Shown: positions 48,429 to 61,431, counted from the stretch's first letter. The stretch: DNA of 64,000 bases from Ehretia macrophylla (GCA_037974665.1 CM075766.1:49681069-49745068); one strand, 5' to 3'. A program made the numbers and translations. The notes: generated from the letters alone by a model not told the origin.

Positions 48429-51400
48429 TAATCTCCTGGAGTGGTCGTGAAAGGTGGTGCTACTGGCATAGTAATGGTATGTTGTTTGCGTAAACTCTCC
48501 TGGTGCTTATGCCTCTGCTGCTTGTTTCTGGTTAGGTCTTACGTTGAGCGCAGCACTCAAGTGGAAGTGTGAAACACACAAGTCTTGATAATCCTGTCAG
48601 TTGTAGAAAATGTTAAAATTTTTCTTTTTATTGTTTCACTCTGGAGTACCAAACTTAAAAACGTTGTCTGCGCTCTAGTTTTGTTTTGCATCCTTAATTT
48701 TTTCGGCTACTTTAATATGGAATAGTTCATTCAGATATTTATAGTGAAGTTCATCTTCAATGTGAAATACATTATGGAATATGGAATGTTCACGGAGCTA
48801 GAAATGTTCTCTGTTGTTAGATTTAAATGGTTTCTACCCCCCAACAACACACACACACACACACAGAGGAATGAAGTGTGTGCTAGCAACCATCTTCTTT
48901 CTTGAGCTTCATTAGGGTAGGGTGGGGTGGTTGTTCATCTGAAAAAGTTGTGGTGGGAGTAGACTAATAGCTAAATTTTGTGTTGAATTGTTGATTTATG
49001 TTTTAAGACCAGCTAGACCATCGAGCCTTTATCGAAGGATGCATAATCTCTTGTGTCCTCGGTTTAGGAATTTATCATCAATCATTTTTAAAGAGCTACA
49101 AATAAATTTGCGGATTGACTAGTTTGGTATACTAGACTAAGATCACGCCCCCTTATTGGATGTATGATCCCCTTTGGAGGTTCAAAATCTGGTCCTTCCC
49201 TCTTTTGTAGCTATGGCATTGCCTAATATGCCTTTTTTACTTGATGGAGCTTAATTTTTTACTGACCAAAAAAAAAAAAGAAGGAAAAAGAAAAAAGGTT
49301 CCTGTCTGAGAGAACAATGATTCATTATTAATTGCTTTTAGTTATTTTTGTCTAACAAAATTCGAACTCTAATTTTTTAATTGTCGTGGAGAATAACGAA
49401 CCACTAGACTATTTTCAGATTTTTTGAAAATGACTATATGTATCTATATATTGTGAAATAACATAACCATTAAATAATCGATTTACACATAATATTGGTA
49501 CATAAATCTTATTCAAACAACTTTTGTTCGGACGATCGGATTATTCGGACTTAAATATTTTTCAAATGTTTATATACAAACTTGTATATTCTGAAGGGGG
49601 AATATTTTAAGTTTGCAAATGGCATCATAAGTCAACAAAGTGATGCTTTTAATGCGGCGATGAGTACTAGTTATTATCCCAGACTAAGTCATACTCCAAT
49701 GACTGACTACTCTAGAACACTCTTTCATAACAACTATCTAAAATAAATACCAATATATAGTCGAAAAGAACTCGAACCTCATGCAAGTTTGAAAAATTGA
49801 TAGCGATGTATAGCGCAAACTTTGGTTTTGCCAAGAAATATCAGCACCAATTTTGCCTAATTTCTAGGTTATCTTCAAAATTTAGTGCATTAAGGAGCTC
49901 CAAGTCAGATGAAAAGTCATCTTAAAACTTGGCCAAGGCTTTTCGAAGCAGCAAGAGAAAGGAAACAAACTATATATATACTCTAACATTGTTGGTCTTA
50001 TAAACCTACCAATTAATCGAGGATCGGGGATTCACTTATAATGTTTAAATGTTGTAAGGAAAATTAATGGTAGTGAAGTGATGATATAGTTATAATAAAA
50101 AATTTTAAATATTGAGTATTAAGATCAAATAACTGTAAAAATCTTAACGAAAAACCTGACCTATAAGAATTTGTAAATATATGCTCATTGTTTTAATTCA
50201 GAATCATAACTCTTCCATACGTTCCGAGATCCTCTCACATGGGGTGAGTTCCACACCCTCACAATAGCATCTGGTTGGACATATGGAACAATTTTCCAAA
50301 TTTTACAACCAGAAAAAAGAAAAATGTTGCTCTCGTAAGGATGAAATTCACTTTTCCTCGAAAAATTAATAAAAAGGATGTTGGTGGTTGGTGGAAGAGG
50401 AATCAACATTGATTAAAAACACTTTTCAATTACAGCATTCTTCCCCTAATTTGTTAAATGGCCGCACGAGGAAGCCACTTCTTGTATCATAATTGAATTG
50501 TTTGCTTAATTTTTTAATTGTTACGTGAGGTAACCACACTTAAATTCTATACATAGTAGATTAAACAAAAAGGATAGACATAGTGCTAATCATGACCCAT
50601 TATGGGGTTGTAATTTACTAACTACAATATTTTGAGCCATTAATATATCTTACGAGAATATACCTTCTTATACTTGTTGAATACCATCAGCAACCCATTA
50701 GAATAATATAACAAGCGTGTGAAAGCGGGTATGTAGGGTCTAACCTAATATTGATATCTCTTGACCAGTCATTGTGAAAATTATTATGTGAATCAAAGTT
50801 CAAGAAATTAGTGACTTCACATGAGTAAGAACAATTGCAGGATGAATATGGAGAAAATTCAGAATTTGGGCCTATTCTCATTTGACTTTTGTGGATTCTT
50901 CTTAATCATAAAACTTTATTGGCTTGAATATCAGAAAAATGAGGAATTAGGATTTGACATTCTGAGGAGAAAAATGCTTACAATCGGTACCTGGATGGTT
51001 CGGCTATATATGACTTTTTTTTGGATGACAAGCGGAACTCAACTGACAGAGTCTAACCATCAACTGGTAAAACTCCGGGTGTAGAGTCTTACCCCCAAAG
51101 ATGCACCAGGTGAGTTAGGAACAAAACCTCGAAGGTAGGATAGAGATTCAGTTGGGATTCTAGTTCTACCTAACTAAAATCGTTCTTTTGGGTAATAGTT
51201 TAGCGTCTTGATTCAACTTATATGCATTTCAGACAAATATACTTACTTCACGAATTTAGATCGTCATGAAAATATGAACAACGATGATGATAGTAAAATT
51301 TAAACTTGTGTCATATTTAGCCAAGTCCACTAAGGCCTAAGGGTGCCTATTTATGGTTTTTCCTCTAGATATTTAGTTATTACCATTGATACTATACTAA

Positions 51401-51851
51401 GGTAGTATAAGAATGTGGTGATCAATGCTGCGCTGTAGATGACGCGAATAGTTTTCTCATCTTTTTCAACATAAAACATCTCCATAACGAGAAGAAGAAT
51501 TTTTCTAGTCTTACAATTTAAAAATATTCTAATTTCATAGAAAAAAAAAAGAAATTAAAATTGTTCTTTACGTGGACTACTATTACTTGAGTAACATAAT
51601 TTCACATCATTTTCGAAAATCGAGAATAATCTTCGCATATACCATAGTATATCCATAATCCCAATTTCAGACCAAATTGATAGCTATTATTTGTTTGTAC
51701 TTCGCTGTTCTTCAGAGAGCATTTCCACTTAATATATCACAAGTAACTATTTGCTCTACAAATTTAAACTATTAAATAATGTATACTTGATAATTTTGAT
51801 GTTTGCAATACGTCTTTTTAGGTGCAAGATAAAATTTGAGTTCTGCATATG
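48429..51851. other. ZFPL1-like 3' flank and intergenic DNA
   Basis: The first few hundred bases are probably the 3' UTR. An AC microsatellite lies near 48847-48866. A possible LINE 3' end (about 49130-49285, ending ACTGACC plus an A-run) follows. No further coding signal was seen; the short open frames at 50185-51084 have no domain. Confidence 0.5.
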
Positions 51852-51856
51852 ATAAC

Positions 51857-52224
51857 TGTTGTATTTGGATCTTGGGTCACCCTAGATGGGCTGACCCGAC
51901 CCATTAGACTCAAGTGTAAGAAGTTGGGTAACTTTCTATTACTGGGTATTTAAGTCCAATACACTAATAGAACAACGTACGTTCTATTAGGATTAAACAC
52001 AAGAAACAGAAAAAAAAACTCTCTAAAAAGCATATCTATATAAAAGATATTTAGGCTGTGAATTTATCAGAGCACAAGACTGTATTGTACAATTTGATTC
52101 ACGACTCACGTAGTGAAACAAACATATTCAACGATCAAAAAGATTACGCTACATAAAATGTTAGTAATCTTTTATGGCTTTAAACAGTGTATGAAGATAC
52201 TGAATTTAACATTAAATTCTTTCA
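51857..52224 (+). repeat. 5' LTR of the second copia element
   Basis: 368 bp, highly similar to 62784-63150 (estimated near 4 percent difference by eye). The primer site TTGGTATCAGAG follows directly at about 52225. Confidence 0.9.
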
Positions 52225-52235
52225 TTGGTATCAGA

Positions 52236-52629
52236 GTAGATGAGAATGTATCCGAAATTGAATCTCGTGACATAACATTCTTGGAAACATAATTCCCACG
52301 TAGGGGTGAAATAGATAAGAATGTTCAGTTAATTGAATTGAACAACCCTGACAATCTTAGTACTTCCACACCATCAATTGGAATAGAGGTAGTATTTCTG
52401 TTCCCTGATCCAAGTGGGAGAAATACACCGGTTAGTCATTTTGAATCTGAATCAGTTTCAGAACCGATTGGTGAATCTAGCTCACTCCATACCCCTACAC
52501 AGAAAAGTAACTGGCAAAGCATTCATCGACGTCATTTTGAGATTGAAGGGGAATCTTTAATAATTACCACTCAGGATGATGATGAGCCGAAAAATGTGTC
52601 TGAAGCACTCTCATCCTCTGCACGGGAAA
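52236..52629 (+). pseudogene. Misplaced copy of the integrase-RT linker, right after the primer site
   Basis: 52249-52629 matches 57036-57416 of the same element at a constant offset of 4787 bases, with about 20-25 differences by eye. It encodes the IESRDVTF block, the [17 protein letters not shown] linker and part of the segment before RT. This linker belongs in the middle of pol, not upstream of gag. The copy ends at CACGGGAAA. The ATG frame at 52338-52655 is only this duplicated linker. Confidence 0.85.
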
Positions 52630-53890
52630 TGATTCTTATGGCGCAGATTTCGTAATTTTTCGTTTAGTAATGAATTAATTACGAATTTTTAAAGTTTGAA
52701 TGTAAAAAATTGTTTAGTACATTTTTTTGCATTTTTCTACTGTTTTGGCCCTTTTTTATATCTGTATCATGCTCAAAAAATTACATACTTGGTACTGTTA
52801 GAAAGGTCTCATCGAGAGCTTTTCGTAGACATATGATACGTTAAATTTGGCCTTACAACGAATGAGATATAATTTTTTGAAGATTTTAGTGAAATCTATT
52901 TTTTTTATCGCAAGTGCGTGTTCTTGGTGTTTGTGCGTGCGCGCGTCAGTTTTTTCTCCGTCAGAAAGTGAGGCTGAACATAGGGTGACATGGCATAGTG
53001 GGAGTGGCGCCTCGTGGCCACGTTATTTGGTAGTTATATAATTTAATAATTAGTTTATTAATTATTTATTCTATTTTGATTTAATTTTTGAAATTCGAAT
53101 TTCAAATATTAAATTAAAATTAAAATAATTTATTTTCAAATAATAACCAACCTCCAACTCTCGGCGCCATATGGCATACTAGGGCCTAGCCACGTGGTGC
53201 CACATATGAGCCATGTGTCACATCAAGGCGGTGACATGTGGCTAACGTTGCCACGTGGCAGTGGACCGCTGCCACGTGGCTATCGCTCCGGTTACCCGTT
53301 GGCGGAGGTCCGGCGGCGGTCCGGCCACCGGTTGTCTGGTTGGCAGCGGTAGTCCTGCTGTCTGGCCGATCAAAAAAAAAACACATTAATTGTGTTATTT
53401 TTGTTTTGGCCCTATATCTATGTGATATTTACTCTATGAACCCCATGTACACAAAACTTTGTAATATTTGTGATTTAGCCCCAATGTTAACTATTTAGGC
53501 ATTATATCTTTGTGATATGTTTATTTAGGCTTCTTAATTTTAAAATTAGGCCACAAAACTTAGATTAAACTCTATTGAGACTTATAAATTTTAAATAATT
53601 TCTAATTGTGGTATGAATTTGTGTAATTTACGTTGTAAAACATCATTCTAGGAATGAAATTTAATGAAATTTCAAATGAACACCTAGAAAATTATGTAAT
53701 TGTTTTGTTTTACAACTAATTGCATGAAATTTAAGTAATTTCATTGCGATGAATAAAATTTATGTAATTTTATTATAATTGTTGGTATCTACAACATTAA
53801 ATGTGTTATGTGCATTAATCTCTTTAAGAATTTAATCTAGGATGGTTTTGTGTCTTATTTTTAAACCAGGACTTTTGTAGTCATAATCAA
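52630..53890. other. Non-coding leader of the second copia element
   Basis: AT-rich DNA of unknown origin around a GC-rich island (53160-53370). The island has repeated G-box palindromes (GCCACGTGGC at 53250 and 53271, CACGTG at 53191) and related CATGTG units. No coding domain was seen; the two overlapping open frames at 53186-53498 lie across the GC-rich repeats. Confidence 0.45.
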
Positions 53891-54416
53891 ATGGCGAGAG
53901 TTAGATGCACCGCGAGGAAGTCTGTTGCAGCGGCCTATATTAATAGATTTCATCGTGGTTCCGGTTGTAATTGTAGACAACGCCTCCTAACTAAGTACAT
54001 GAGTCTACAATTTACTAATAAGAAGACTTTTCGTGAGCACCTTAATGAAGTTAAAGACTTTATTCTTAAAATGCGCATTAAGCTTGAAGTTTCACCTACC
54101 TTAGAGGAGGAAATTGAGGGATTGCTAAACTCTTTTCCTAGCATGTATGACCATGTTAAAGCTAAGATCAACGAGTTAGGAATGTCTTTTGAGGATGCTC
54201 TATGTGAGATAGAATAATTTGAGAAAAAAAGAGTACTTCAAGGGGTTAGACGAACTGCTTGTTTGTCTCTGTTTCCTAACATGTCCAAAGCTAAGGGAAC
54301 TCGAAGCGACTCATTTCTCATTAATCGGTTTGCTCCGAAAATAGTTAAGGACTATGAGATAACTTATGAATCAGATCAAGCCGGATATGGGTGTCAGAAA
54401 GATGAACATAATGCAT
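53891..54416 (+). pseudogene. Extra gag-like ORF in the copia leader
   Basis: ATG at 53891 opens 108 codons. The first 25 residues (MARVRCTARKSVAAAYINRF) are unrecognised. From about residue 37 it resembles the UBN2-type gag domain of copia elements: YMSLQFTNKKTFREHLNEVK, LEVSPTLEEEIEGLLNSFP and DHVKAKINELGMSFEDALCE. A TAG at 54215-54217 is followed in frame by FEKKRVLQGVRR and a further 60 codons to 54416. It precedes the element's own gag, so the element carries two gag-like segments. It may come from a different copia family by recombination. Confidence 0.55.
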
Positions 54417-54878
54417 AATTTGTATTACATTCTATTGATGAACAATTATGTTTATTTATTTCCGCAATTTTTTTTATATGTAAACAATGCTGTTTATATA
54501 TAGATAAATATCTATTTCCTTATTTGATCATCTTTTTACGATATATGTTGTTTTTATTCTTTTAATAATGTTGTTAAGAGAATATTTTATCTAAGTGGGA
54601 GTTCTATAGATGCTAAACTTAGTGATTAACATTTGGAGCTCACTTTTCATAAAAATATGAATTTGGGTGATTCATTTTTTTTGGAAATATAGTTTTTGTT
54701 AGAACGAGTTTAATTGTACTTTTGAGACACATGAACTATAAAGGATGACAGATCGTACTACGATCTGTTGATTTTAAGTCTTGTGTCTTTTCAATACAAT
54801 TTAATACTCGATCTGACAAAATTACTTAGTGTATGTATGCGTTAAGTATCTCTTATTTCTGTCTATGTAGAGTTACTT

Positions 54879-55780
54879 ATGGCATCGAAAAACATCATAG
54901 CTGATCTAAATAAGGGTGACAAGTTGAATGGAGACAACTATGGTGTATGGCATCATAAGGTCCAGTAGAATTCATTGAAACCCTTAACCATGTAATGAAT
55001 GAACTCGAGATTAGTACTGGAGCTCAGTATCGAAGGGATGTGGATGCCTATCAGATCTAGAAGAAAAAGAATGCGACTGCTCGCATTACATTGTTAAATA
55101 CAATGCATGATGATCTGATTGCTGAATTTGAGGCTTACCCTACCACTGAGGGCATGTGGATAGCTCTAAAAGAGAAGTTCGGTGGAACTTCTGTGTCAAA
55201 ACTGCGTTGGCTTACTATCAAATTTGACACCTATAAAAAAAAAACCTGATGTAAGCATGAGGCAACACATTAGGGAAATGTCAAACATGATAAGAGAATT
55301 GAAGGCGACCGGCCATGTTCTGACGGACGAGCAGCAGGTGCAAGTTGTTATCCACTCTCTAAATCCCAGTTGGGAACACATGATTGTTAATATAACGCAC
55401 AATGAGAGCGTGAAAATGCTTAAGGACATTGTGCGCCACCTAGAGCTCGAAGAAAAGCGTCTCTTTGCTGTCAAGGCCGCTGGACAAGCCTATGTGGCTG
55501 AGTCCAGCAAGTCTGGAGCATCAGGCTCCAAAAGTAAAAGAGGCAAACAATCTGGCGATAAGGGGAAGGGTAGGCAAAACAAGCAAGGCAAGAAGGAGAA
55601 GAAGAAAGGCAAACGCAATGGGAAGAAGAACATTGCAAAAGTTAAGTGTTATAATTGCCGAAAGAAGGGTCACTACGCTCGGGATTGCCCAGAGCCCAAG
55701 ACCCAGGTAATGCATTTTACCAAACCTTCTTATAATGCATATGTTTCTAGAATGCATATGTTTCTAGTTGTGCATTACTG
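54879..55780 (+). pseudogene. gag of the second copia element
   Basis: ATG at 54879 opens MASKNIIADLNKGDKLNGDN. A TAG at 54966 and frame changes near 55000-55240 break it, and an A-run near 55238 is one likely slip site. The rest is readable: MRQHIREMSNMIREL, VIHSLNPSWEHMIVNI and a Lys/Gly-rich basic stretch. A zinc knuckle CYNCRKKGHYARDC (from 55646) fits CX2CX4HX4C. Gag would package the element RNA. Confidence 0.82.
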
Positions 55781-57115
55781 ACTGAATCTTTACCTATGTG
55801 GACTACTGACTCAGCAGCGACCGACCATATAGCTAGAGATAGAGGAGTGTATGTGGAGTACCGACGTGTTCCGGCTGAGTCCCGATGGATATACGTTGGC
55901 AATAACGCTAGGGTCGAAGTTAAAGGCATTGGCACTTGCAAACTTCAGCTGCGTAACGGCCGTACCCTCTTTCTCCACGATGTCCTCTATGCCCCGGACT
56001 TTAGACGGAATCTGGTCTCCGTATTAGTCCTCTTGCGTTTGGGTTTTCAAATTTACATGTCTAGTATTTCAGTTGAACTACTTTTTAATTCTGTTTCTTT
56101 CGGTTTTGGATACTTGTTGGATGGTTTTTTAGTTTTGGATATCAAACATATTAGTTATGGTTTTAATGATGAATGCTTTTAATATTATACATCTTTTAGC
56201 GCTATAGATATAGATATGAATGTATGGCATAGCAGGTTAGGGAATATTGGGCAAGATCGTATGAATAGACTGGCTAGAGAAGGTCTTTTGGGACCACTAG
56301 CGAAAGTCAACTTGCCCGTTTGTGAAAGTTGCCTTACCGGTAAATCCACTAGAAAACCATTTGGCAAAGGCTTACGAGCAGAATTTCCATTACAGTTAAT
56401 CCATTCAGACATATGTGGTTCAATGAATGTTAGGGCGAGGCATGGAGCCTCTTACTTCATCACTTTTATAGATGATTTTACTAGATATGGTCATGTCTAT
56501 CTGATATCACATAAATCCGATGCATTAGATTGTTTTAAAAAGTATTTGAGTTTGGTGAAAAATCAGTTAGACACAAAAGTAAAATCATTACGAACCGATC
56601 GTGGTCGAGAATATCTCTCTGATCAGTTCAGAAATATATGTGATGAAAAAAGTATAGCTAGACAGCTTACTATCCCTGGAACTCCGCAACAGAATGATGT
56701 TGCAGAAAGAAGGAATAGAACCTTACTTGACATGATTAGGTCTATGATGGCTCAAGCTAATCTTCCTATTTCGTATTGGGGTGATGCACTACTAACAACC
56801 ACATATGTACTTAACCGTGTGCCCACTAAGTCAGTCAATTCCACTCCTTATGAGTTATGGACAGGTAGACGACCTGAACTCTGTAACTTACAACCCTGGG
56901 AGGCAGCTGCTTATGTTCATGATAGTTTCCATAAGCATGGAAAATTAGGACGAAAAGGGAAAAAGTGTATTTTCATTCGGTATTGTGAACACTCCAAGGG
57001 ATATGTTTTCATTGGAGAACAAGCAGATAGGAGTATATCCGAAATTGAATCTCGTGACGTAACATTCTTGAAAACAGAATTCCCATGTAGGGGTGAAGTA
57101 GATAAGGATGTTTAG
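55781..57115 (+). pseudogene. Protease and integrase of the second copia element
   Basis: Protease begins WTTDSAATDHIARD, with Ala where Gly usually follows the D-S pair, then LHDVLYAPDFRRNLVSV. Integrase has WHSRLGNIGQDRMNRL (Asn in place of the usual HP..H pattern), CESCLTGKSTRKPF, HSDICGSMNVRARHG, FIDDFTRYGHVYL, LRTDRGREYLS and GTPQQNDVAERRNRTLLD. A stop after FNDECF (56180) separates the two. The D, D and E catalytic positions seem to be present. Confidence 0.85.
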
Positions 57116-58548
57116 TTAATTGAATTGAACAACCCTGACAATCCTAGTAATTCCACACCATCAGTTGGAATAGAGGTAGTGCTTCCGTTCCTTGATCCAA
57201 GTGGGAGAAATACACCGGTTAGTCATTTTGAATCTGAATCAGTTTCAGAACCGGTTGGTGGATCTAGCTCACTCCATACCCCTACACGAAAAAGTAATCG
57301 GCAAAGTATTCCTCGACGTCGTTTTGAGATTGAAGGGGAATCTTTAATGGTTATCACTCAGGATGATGATGAGCTGAAAAATGTGTCTGAAGCACTCTCA
57401 TCCTCTACACGGGAAAGTTGGATTAAAGCAATAGAAGAAGAAATAGATTCCATAAAGAAAAACCAAGTCCGGGTACTGGTTGATCTTTCGTCTAAAAGGA
57501 GAGCTATTGGGAACAAGTGGGTTCGTAAAATTAAACGAAAGGCAGATGGATCCATTGAGAGATACAAAGCTCGCCTAGTGGCTAAAGGCTATACCCAGAT
57601 GGAAGGTATAGATTATGAGGAAACCTTTTCTCCGGTGGTTAGGTTTGCCTCAATCTGACTGATTTTAGCCATAGTCGCTCATCAACACCTGGAATTACAT
57701 CAAATGGATGTAAAAATGACATTTCTCAATGGAGAACTGGATGAAGAGATCTACATAGAGCAACCTATAGGGTTTATAGAAAAAGGTCAGGAGGGCAAAG
57801 TGTGCAAACTCCAAAGATCTATTTACGGGTTGAAGCAATCATCCAGATAATGGTATCTAAGGTTCCATCAGAAATCATTTCGTATGGTTTTGTTATGGTT
57901 CAAAAAGACCACTGTGTATATGTCAAGAGTTCTCAGAATAGATATGTAATTCTATCTCTGTATGTTAACGATATTTTGTTGGCTGGGAATAGTAAGGATA
58001 ATATAATCACCATCAAAAAGTGGTTATCTTCAACTTTCGAGATGAAAGATATGGGTGAGGCAGCATATGTACTTGGAGTCAAGATTCAGAGGGATCGATC
58101 AAAAAGACTTCTTGCTTTGTCGCAAGAATCTTACATCAAGAAAGTTCTTGAACGATTCCAAATGCATAACTGCAAACCTATTGACACTCCTATAGCCAAA
58201 GGTGAAAGCCTGAACCAAGGGATGTGTCCCAAAACTCCAGAAGAGATAGCAGACATAAATAGTATTCCTTATACGAGTACTGTAGGTAGCTTGATGTATG
58301 CCATGTTATGTACGAGGCCAGATATATGTTTTGCCGTAGGATTGGTAAGTCGTTACCAATCCAACCCTGGACGAGCTCATTGGCAAGTTGTTAAGAGGAT
58401 TCTAAGATATTTGAAGGGCACTTTGGATTATTGCTTATGTTATCAAGGAGTTGACCTAAATCTAAAGGGATTTACAGACGCTGACTGGGGTGGTGATCCA
58501 GATGAGCATAAATCAACTTCTGGATATGCCTTCTTGCTGAATAGTGGG
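57116..58548 (+). pseudogene. Reverse transcriptase and first part of RNase H of the second copia element
   Basis: RT begins with [20 protein letters not shown] and [22 protein letters not shown] at 57656 stands where Arg is expected, a TAA at 57847 where Gln is expected, and a one-base loss near 57870 shifts the frame. The catalytic motif reads YVNDILLAG (about 57961-57987), with Asn for the first Asp of YVDD, so activity should be lost. Later blocks are FEMKDMGEAAYVLGVKI, IPYTSTVGSLMYAM and the RNase H start FTDADWGGDPDEHKSTSGY. The frame is cut at 58548 by a solo LTR. Confidence 0.87.
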
Positions 58549-61039
58549 TAACGCCCCGATTTCTCACGAGACCGGAGGCTCTAATAACCAAGCTATTCTC
58601 AACCCAATTCCAACCCAGTCTCAAAATTTTAGGAAAAAACGGACAGAGTTTTCCCTGTACTGTGGACATTTTGAAAACCTGTAAACACTCAAGAAAGCCA
58701 CAACACAATAAGGCAAGCTTTTATAACTAAAGTTCAAAGGTTCAAGGCCATCCGAGCCTTGAGGCACAAAATAATTTAGTTTCACACAAGCATGCAACCA
58801 ACTTGACTTCTTCATAAAACCGCTTATCATGCCATTGTATGATAACTTTGAAACATACTTAGAAGTTGAACCAACATGTATCAAAACAATCACACCCAAG
58901 CATGCAAAATAACTAGAAATAGAAACATAAGTTATTACAAGCCATAGAATTACCACTGCTACTACAGTCATCTGACTTCTAGCTTACATATTACTCAAAT
59001 ACATACATGAGCCTTAAAGCCCAAAAATAGATTAAAACATAGAACAACAAATTCTTCACATAGCAACTAGAAAGCACATCCACCTCAGACAACAATCACA
59101 CATCAATTAAGGTAACTCCTCCAACTGCGCCACCTGAAACATGTTAGCGAGGTATGAGCAACCACTGTTGCCCAGTGAGGGATAAAGTCTCCTGGGGATA
59201 GCAATGCAACAAGTAATACAGTTAAACATTAATAGCAATTAAAATCATTCAAGAATGACAACAGATTAAGTAACCACACATTTAAAAGGATACATTACAC
59301 TTAACCCCAATACTCCAATCTTCACTTGATCTTCATTCACGATCCACGAACCACGATCACTGTGCCGGCATAATCCCAATCACTTCAGTGGGTGTACTCT
59401 GGATGTACCCCAAAAATCCTACGACCCAATACCCCCTGACAATCTGCGGACCAGGCGAGTGAGGGAATAGGGTACGGAGATCGAATATCCACTGGCAAGC
59501 TCGCCGCCGCCCAACCGATATTCAATACAACCGCCCCTGACACTATGGTTGCGCAACCAATAAGCAATGCACTTAAAAATGACAATACAATATCAACAAT
59601 ATAAGCAATAACACGTGGGAGGATCAACAAAGTAAGTTGACCTCGAAACAGTTAGAAAAGAAGCAGTTTTATATAAGCAATTAAGAAATTTACAAATGGG
59701 CATATTTAAGATACACATAGAACTATACCAAAAGCTCCAAAACAACTTAAAACTACATTTAAACACACAAGAAGTCATGTCAAGGTCTTAGAAGCGTGTG
59801 ATACTTGAATTTGCACTTAAACCCCTTTAATATTAAATCCGTTTTCCTTCCAAACTCATGTTAATGATTCAAATTCAAGGGAAAGCTATACCAATCTTCT
59901 AATTAACCTTTAAGGTACCCTTACAACCCTCAACCACATTCAATTACCCACAATTACCCCAAAAGCCCCAATTTCCCTCTTATAGCTTTGAACTACACAT
60001 ACTTTAACCAGGCTTCAAATAAGGGTTGGAAAAGCTTCTATAGTACCTAGGTAGCCTAAGAATACCAAATGTGAAGCCCAGGTCCACCCGGATTAGCATT
60101 AACCCCGAAACCCCTTTTAAAAAGTCGGCTATTTCACGTTTTATGCAAGTTTAGGGCAATTCAAGTGCACGGAACTATTGGACTATCTTCATTAGCATCT
60201 AAGGCATCTATTAGAAGCAATGAATCAAGTCAATACGTACAATTACACAAAACCCTAGAAATCACGTCACTATTTACCTCAAAGATCAAAGTAATGATTC
60301 AAACCGTTTAAAATGCGTTCTAATGGCTTAAATGTGTTCTCTAGCACCTATATACAACGTATAATAGTATAGATAAGCATTACAATAGCATTTGATCACA
60401 TTTCTAACAAATCAAGAAATGAGCAACAATTTTAAAATGCACAAACAAGCATGAAAACCATCACCTAAAGGGCGTAAGAGCACCTAGGAGGCTTGCACAC
60501 ACCCTAAACTACTTGCTCTAGGCTTGGAGAGGCTTGGATTGAAGAATTGAAGACCAAAATAATTTCTCTTGGCTGCTAGAGGGCTGTTCGGTTTTCGAAC
60601 AGTAATTCCTGCACTTTTTTGTTTTTGTTTTTGCTAAGTTATGAGATTATGTTGTGTTTGGTTGGATATATATTAAGTTGGGTTTAAGTTGGGACATATA
60701 TGGTCTTCTAAAATGAGTCTAATAAGCTTTAAAACGAGTCTAAGGTGCAAAATGAGTGCTAGCTAATTAAAATACTAAGTTAAGTTACGTAGCACTATTC
60801 ATTAGATTGGCAAAATATTTTCTAAACGAGTGCTCCTATCGCTCTTAGCTCAAAAGAATATTTTTCTCATTCCTAAAACAATTAATATGATTTAAGAAAA
60901 AAGCTAATTCAAGATAATTAAGTAGTTAAAAAATGTAATGAATAGTGATTACAGAAAGTAACACGTATTGCACAGTGAAAATACGCAAATAATGGATGCA
61001 ACAATTAAAAATGTGTACGGTAGAATCTCAGGCGTCACA
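58549..61039 (-). repeat. Solo LTR (2491 bp), inverted, nested in copia RNase H
   Basis: On the minus strand it runs from TGTGACGCCTGAG to ATCGGGGCGTTA. The 5-bp target duplication GTGGG is perfect (58544-58548 and 61040-61044), and removing the segment rejoins the RNase H frame (NSGAISWCSKK). It is a diverged relative of the solo LTR at 3828-6312. No coding domain, primer site or polypurine tract lies inside; the short reading frames within are not genes. Confidence 0.9.
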
Positions 61040-61044
61040 GTGGG

Positions 61045-61431
61045 GCTATTTCTTGGTGTAGCAAGAAGCAAACTTGCATAGCATTATCTACAATGGAGGC
61101 TGAGTTTGTGGCTTGTTCAGCGGCTGTACAAGAAGCAATGTGGCTTAAAAGGTTCATGTTGGATTTGGGAGTATTCACAAATGCTGAAAAACCTGTGACG
61201 GTCTATTGTGATAGTCAAGCAGCCATTGCCTACACTAAGGATCCAAAATACCATGGCAAGACAAAACACATAGACATTAAGTATGATTTTGTAAGAAATA
61301 TGGTGTCAAATAAAGAAGTGATCATTGAACATATCTCTACTTATGAGATGGTAGCCGACCCACTCACTAAGCCAATTCCTAGAGATATATTTTTGTCTCG
61401 TGTAAAATCTCTAAGATTGCGCAGAATTTAA
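61045..61431 (+). pseudogene. RNase H, C-terminal part, of the second copia element
   Basis: Continues the frame after the solo LTR: SWCSKKQTCIALSTMEAEFV, AVQEAMWLKRFM, VYCDSQAAIAYTKDPKYHG, KHIDIKYDFVR and ADPLTKPIPRDIF. It ends at TAA 61429-61431, the natural end of pol. This exon-like piece alone has no stop. Confidence 0.88.

Noticed and set aside
53891..53923. MARVRCTARKS looks like the start of histone H3 (ARTKQTARKS).
   Set aside because: Only about ten residues are similar, and the sequence then turns into a gag-like domain. Most likely chance.
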